Source of the DNA: Thermoleophilaceae bacterium
Lineage (GTDB): Bacteria; Actinomycetota; Thermoleophilia; Solirubrobacterales; Thermoleophilaceae
DNA length: 5,985 nt
Direction: 5' to 3'
NCBI GenBank assembly: GCA_013812485.1
Contig: JACCTJ010000160.1
Span: forward strand, 1-5,985
Part shown: one piece after another, positions 5,601-5,985 of the stretch
How positions within the stretch are numbered: the first letter of the stretch is position 1
How the letters are laid out: each line of letters opens with the position of its first letter
Notes under the pieces: model-generated
What the model was told of the DNA's origin: nothing
The model's input: only the letters and a program-made list of their open reading frames with translations
Database searches by the model: none
Program-made: the position numbers and the translations under genes

Positions 5601-5985
5601 CGCCGCCAGCCGTGGTTCTCGAACTTCCGCAACCGCTCGTTTGCCAAGAAGAACCCGAAGCGCGCATTCCACCACGTGCAAGGTGGCATCTTCGTGCTGC
5701 GCCGGGCCGCGTACGAAGAATGCGGCGGGTTCAACGAGGCGGTCGCGCAGGCCGGCGCGGACGTCGAATACAGCTACTACCTCGAGAGCCGCGGCTGGGA
5801 GCTCGGCGACATCAAGCAGCTCCCCTCCGTGACGACGAAGACGCGGCCGCCGGTGGGGGCGCTGATCGACGAGGACACGGTCGCATGTCATCCGCTGTCG
5901 CGTGAGACCGTGAAGGATCTCGACCGGACGGTGGCGATGGGTGGCCGGCGGTGCAACCTGTGCGAGTGGGCAGGCGAGCGGTTCG
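1842..5985 (+). CDS. Giant multidomain sulfotransferase-glycosyltransferase fusion (GT2-GT4-GT2), open at the right edge
   Basis: One frame runs from GTG at 1842 through the last complete codon at 5984 without a stop, giving at least 1,381 residues. Order: sulfotransferase-type P-loop domain (1-265); acidic/basic coiled coil (about 287-358); Arg/Pro linker with a short hydrophobic stretch (375-386); two-copy YYL/HY repeat (408-475); GT-A GT2 domain (524-746); GT-B GT4 domain (757-1114); second GT2 domain (1118-1331); and a CxxC motif at 1371-1374. The start is fixed by an in-frame TGA at 1833-1835; GTG 1842 is the first start after it and lies 12 residues before the P-loop. GGAG at 1827-1830 is a distant ribosome site, so coupling through the GTGA overlap is likely. 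No signal peptide or clear membrane span is seen, so a cytoplasmic or membrane-peripheral glycan assembly enzyme is inferred. These activities are normally on separate proteins. Product and acceptor are unknown. Confidence 0.88.
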   Translation, partial: MTPRAQRRALVVLGMHRSGTSAAARVFSLLGAGLPQNLMPPKEGDNPSGFWEPEELVAAHDSLLAELDSRWDDLCPLPSGWFESEAARRAQETIAELLEQEFGHTGLFVLKDPRICRTVPLWTSALRRFGAEPGFVFAFRNPLEVASSLAARDGLSLEWSLLLWLRHALDAELNTRAERRVFLSYQGLLADWSEAADRVARALELEWPIALEDAAAEVDAFLNAEQRHHTVADEDLAVRPDVVAWVKEVYGALGEAERHSDSLPDVADAVRAELDRADLAFTPVVREASARARQAEERGRELARVQSKLAVVRTQLDKSEQRQRELVENEKRANEALAQANQEARDAEERAESLAAEIVAVAPPRSLRRPGLPPWRALLQFGLWLVPPSREGLRKLRAYLELRRARVFDADYYLEHNPDIRLDPLVHYVNHGWLEQRDPNPWFSTSYYLSTHTDVAEARVNPLIHYVRYGRRNQRATRRPAEPGSPTFGLRSRTRALRPKQVRPGVLTAGLLSAARERVTAAPLSVSVVLPTYNRASTVPRALRSVLAQSYAPLEILVSDDGSTDGTQEILEQEFGAELGDGRVRVLRNPNRGVSAARNAGLAVARGDVVAYLDSDNEWDPDYLLAMVDALGRHPEAATAYAGLRVLGGPRGDFTRVAAFDRETLLYGNFIDMNVFVHRRWVAEQLGAFDEELTRLVDWDMILRYTRLYPPVLVPFLLATYYTGVGETITSRESLGTNRPRALVKHRRELAWRGLEPVRIGYVLWDWPALSQTFVVDELRRLLERGYDVKVYFRADPDAAAIIDFPVDAVRVSKPKELAEQLRRDKRTILHSHFAYPAVTRLTFPAAAKAGIPFTFMPHAVDIFNYVNEGRNRIDEIAQHPLCQRVFVHGDFHRNYLIERGVPPPKLTPTLQALPPLIAGGDVSDAVERRLRGPRRVVTAIARFIEKKGIEDLIRAADLLRDGDVEVRIYGYGPLEDRYRALVQELGLDNVRLLGSLEDADAVRAAYAEADVFALPCTRAENGDMDGLPTVLLEAMALGVPVVTTAVSGIPGIVRDGVSGLLVADRDPPALAAGLRTALEMPAQRLRRLIRNGQDTVDEYAGVDRTVDTLLDVWARPPIDIVLVTYSRDDPSRHRETEEVLRRIVEMTTTPYTLTIVDNASDAELVRELRSFAEGRDNVRVLALPENRFWGPAVNLALEQGSGEFVFYVCSNEGFVAKVGWERECLQFMRANPRVALAGHLISSPRFHDGDGYRRQPWFSNFRNRSFAKKNPKRAFHHVQGGIFVLRRAAYEECGGFNEAVAQAGADVEYSYYLESRGWELGDIKQLPSVTTKTRPPVGALIDEDTVACHPLSRETVKDLDRTVAMGGRRCNLCEWAGERF
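2697..2918 (+). other. Domain: coiled-coil spacer (residues 286-359 of the giant ORF)
   Basis: A run of about 70 residues is rich in Glu, Arg, Lys, Gln, Ala and Leu, with no Pro or Gly-rich breaks and with spaced Leu/Val positions (for example RELARVQSKLAVVRTQL). This is the composition of a long helical coiled coil. It separates the sulfotransferase head from the transferase modules and could serve as an oligomerisation stalk. PP at about 363-364 marks its end. Confidence 0.7.
3063..3266 (+). repeat. Two-copy protein repeat, FxxxYYLxxxxD...PLxHYVxxG (residues 408-475)
   Basis: Copy 1 starts at residue 408 (FDADYYLEHNPDIRL) and copy 2 at 443 (FSTSYYLSTHTDVAE), a 35-residue offset. Both carry Phe, YYL, an Asp, then PL(V/I)HYV and a Gly; copy 2 has three more residues in the middle. 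The DNA copies have diverged, so the repeat is visible mainly in protein. Similar YYL/PDV...HYL..G repeats occur beside glycosyltransferase domains in other bacteria; no function is assigned here. Confidence 0.8.
3411..4079 (+). other. Domain: GT-A glycosyltransferase, GT2 type (residues 524-746)
   Basis: The domain opens with LSVSVVLPTYNRAST and has SDDGSTDGT at 559-567, NRGVSAARNAG, and the metal- and nucleotide-binding DxD as YLDSDNEWDPDY (Asp614, Asp616). FVHRRW and GAFDEELTRLVDWDM (Asp698-Asp700) supply the acceptor and catalytic-base region; the common Glu-Asp pair reads Val-Asp here. All expected GT2 elements are present, so an active inverting transferase using a nucleotide sugar is likely. 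The sugar cannot be read from the sequence. Confidence 0.88.
4110..5183 (+). other. Domain: GT-B glycosyltransferase, GT4 type (residues 757-1114)
   Basis: The N-terminal half has GYVLWDWPALSQTFVVDEL, HSHFAYPA at 831-838 and FMPHAVDIF at 856-864, resembling exopolysaccharide GT4 enzymes with HAxDIF. The C-terminal half has IARFIEKKGIEDLI (Arg943, Lys947 or Lys948 for phosphate contact), GYGPLEDRY at 971-979 and ENGDMDGLPTVLLEAMA at 1021-1037. The EX7E motif appears as Asp1026...Glu1034, a frequent variant. A retaining transferase using a nucleotide sugar is expected. Confidence 0.88.
5193..5834 (+). other. Domain: second GT-A glycosyltransferase, GT2 rhamnosyltransferase-like (residues 1118-1331)
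   Basis: The domain begins with IDIVLVTYSRDD, then TIVDNASD at 1156-1162, PENRFWGPAVNLAL, VQGGIFVLRR at 1279-1288 and GGFNEAVAQAGADVEYSYYL (Asp1307, Glu1309), the layout of GT2 enzymes such as O-antigen rhamnosyltransferases. The segment that normally carries the DxD-like acidic pair reads YVCSNEGFV (1208-1216), with a single acidic residue, Glu1213. The fold is confident; metal use and activity are less certain. Confidence 0.82.
5943..5985 (+). other. Possible start of a zinc-ribbon/methyltransferase domain at the window edge
   Basis: The last residues read GRRCNLCEWAGERF, with Cys1371 and Cys1374. A CxxC followed by a short step and Phe is how the zinc ribbon of the upstream methyltransferase begins (HACPICESRF). 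The second CxxC and the catalytic core, if present, lie past the edge, so this is only a suggestion that the chain continues into another domain. Confidence 0.45.

Overview
The window is a gene-dense, high-GC (roughly two-thirds G+C by eye) stretch of bacterial DNA with strongly GC-biased third codon positions. Codon use, GTG starts and the protein family types suggest a high-GC actinobacterium-like genome. A soil or environmental lineage is plausible, but nothing in the sequence fixes the taxon.

Layout: (1) positions 2-1018, minus strand, an exported or lipoprotein-like TIM-barrel glycoside hydrolase (GH5/GH39/PslG-like) whose C-terminus lies beyond the left edge; (2) a very short divergent spacer (about 1019-1059) with a good Shine-Dalgarno sequence for the rightward gene; (3) about 1060-1845, plus strand, a SAM-dependent class I methyltransferase with an N-terminal CxxC...CxxC zinc ribbon; (4) 1842 to the right edge (5985), plus strand, one uninterrupted reading frame of at least 1,381 codons. 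I checked the last codon by codon and found no stop. Genes 3 and 4 overlap by four bases (GTGA), so they look translationally coupled.

The very large ORF is the most notable content. It appears to join, in one chain, a sulfotransferase-type P-loop domain, a charged coiled coil, a two-copy YYL...HY repeat domain, a GT-A (GT2-type) glycosyltransferase, a GT-B (GT4-type) glycosyltransferase, and a second GT-A (rhamnosyltransferase-like) domain. At the window edge begins a CxxC motif resembling the zinc ribbon of the upstream methyltransferase. The parts together suggest a surface-glycan or glycoconjugate locus: sugars added by three transferase modules, modified by sulfation and methylation, and possibly trimmed or remodelled outside the membrane by the divergent hydrolase. 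The substrate, the linkages and the actual product are not visible in the sequence.

I saw no RNA genes, insertion sequences, CRISPR arrays or convincing terminators, and there is no gene-free stretch longer than 300 bases.
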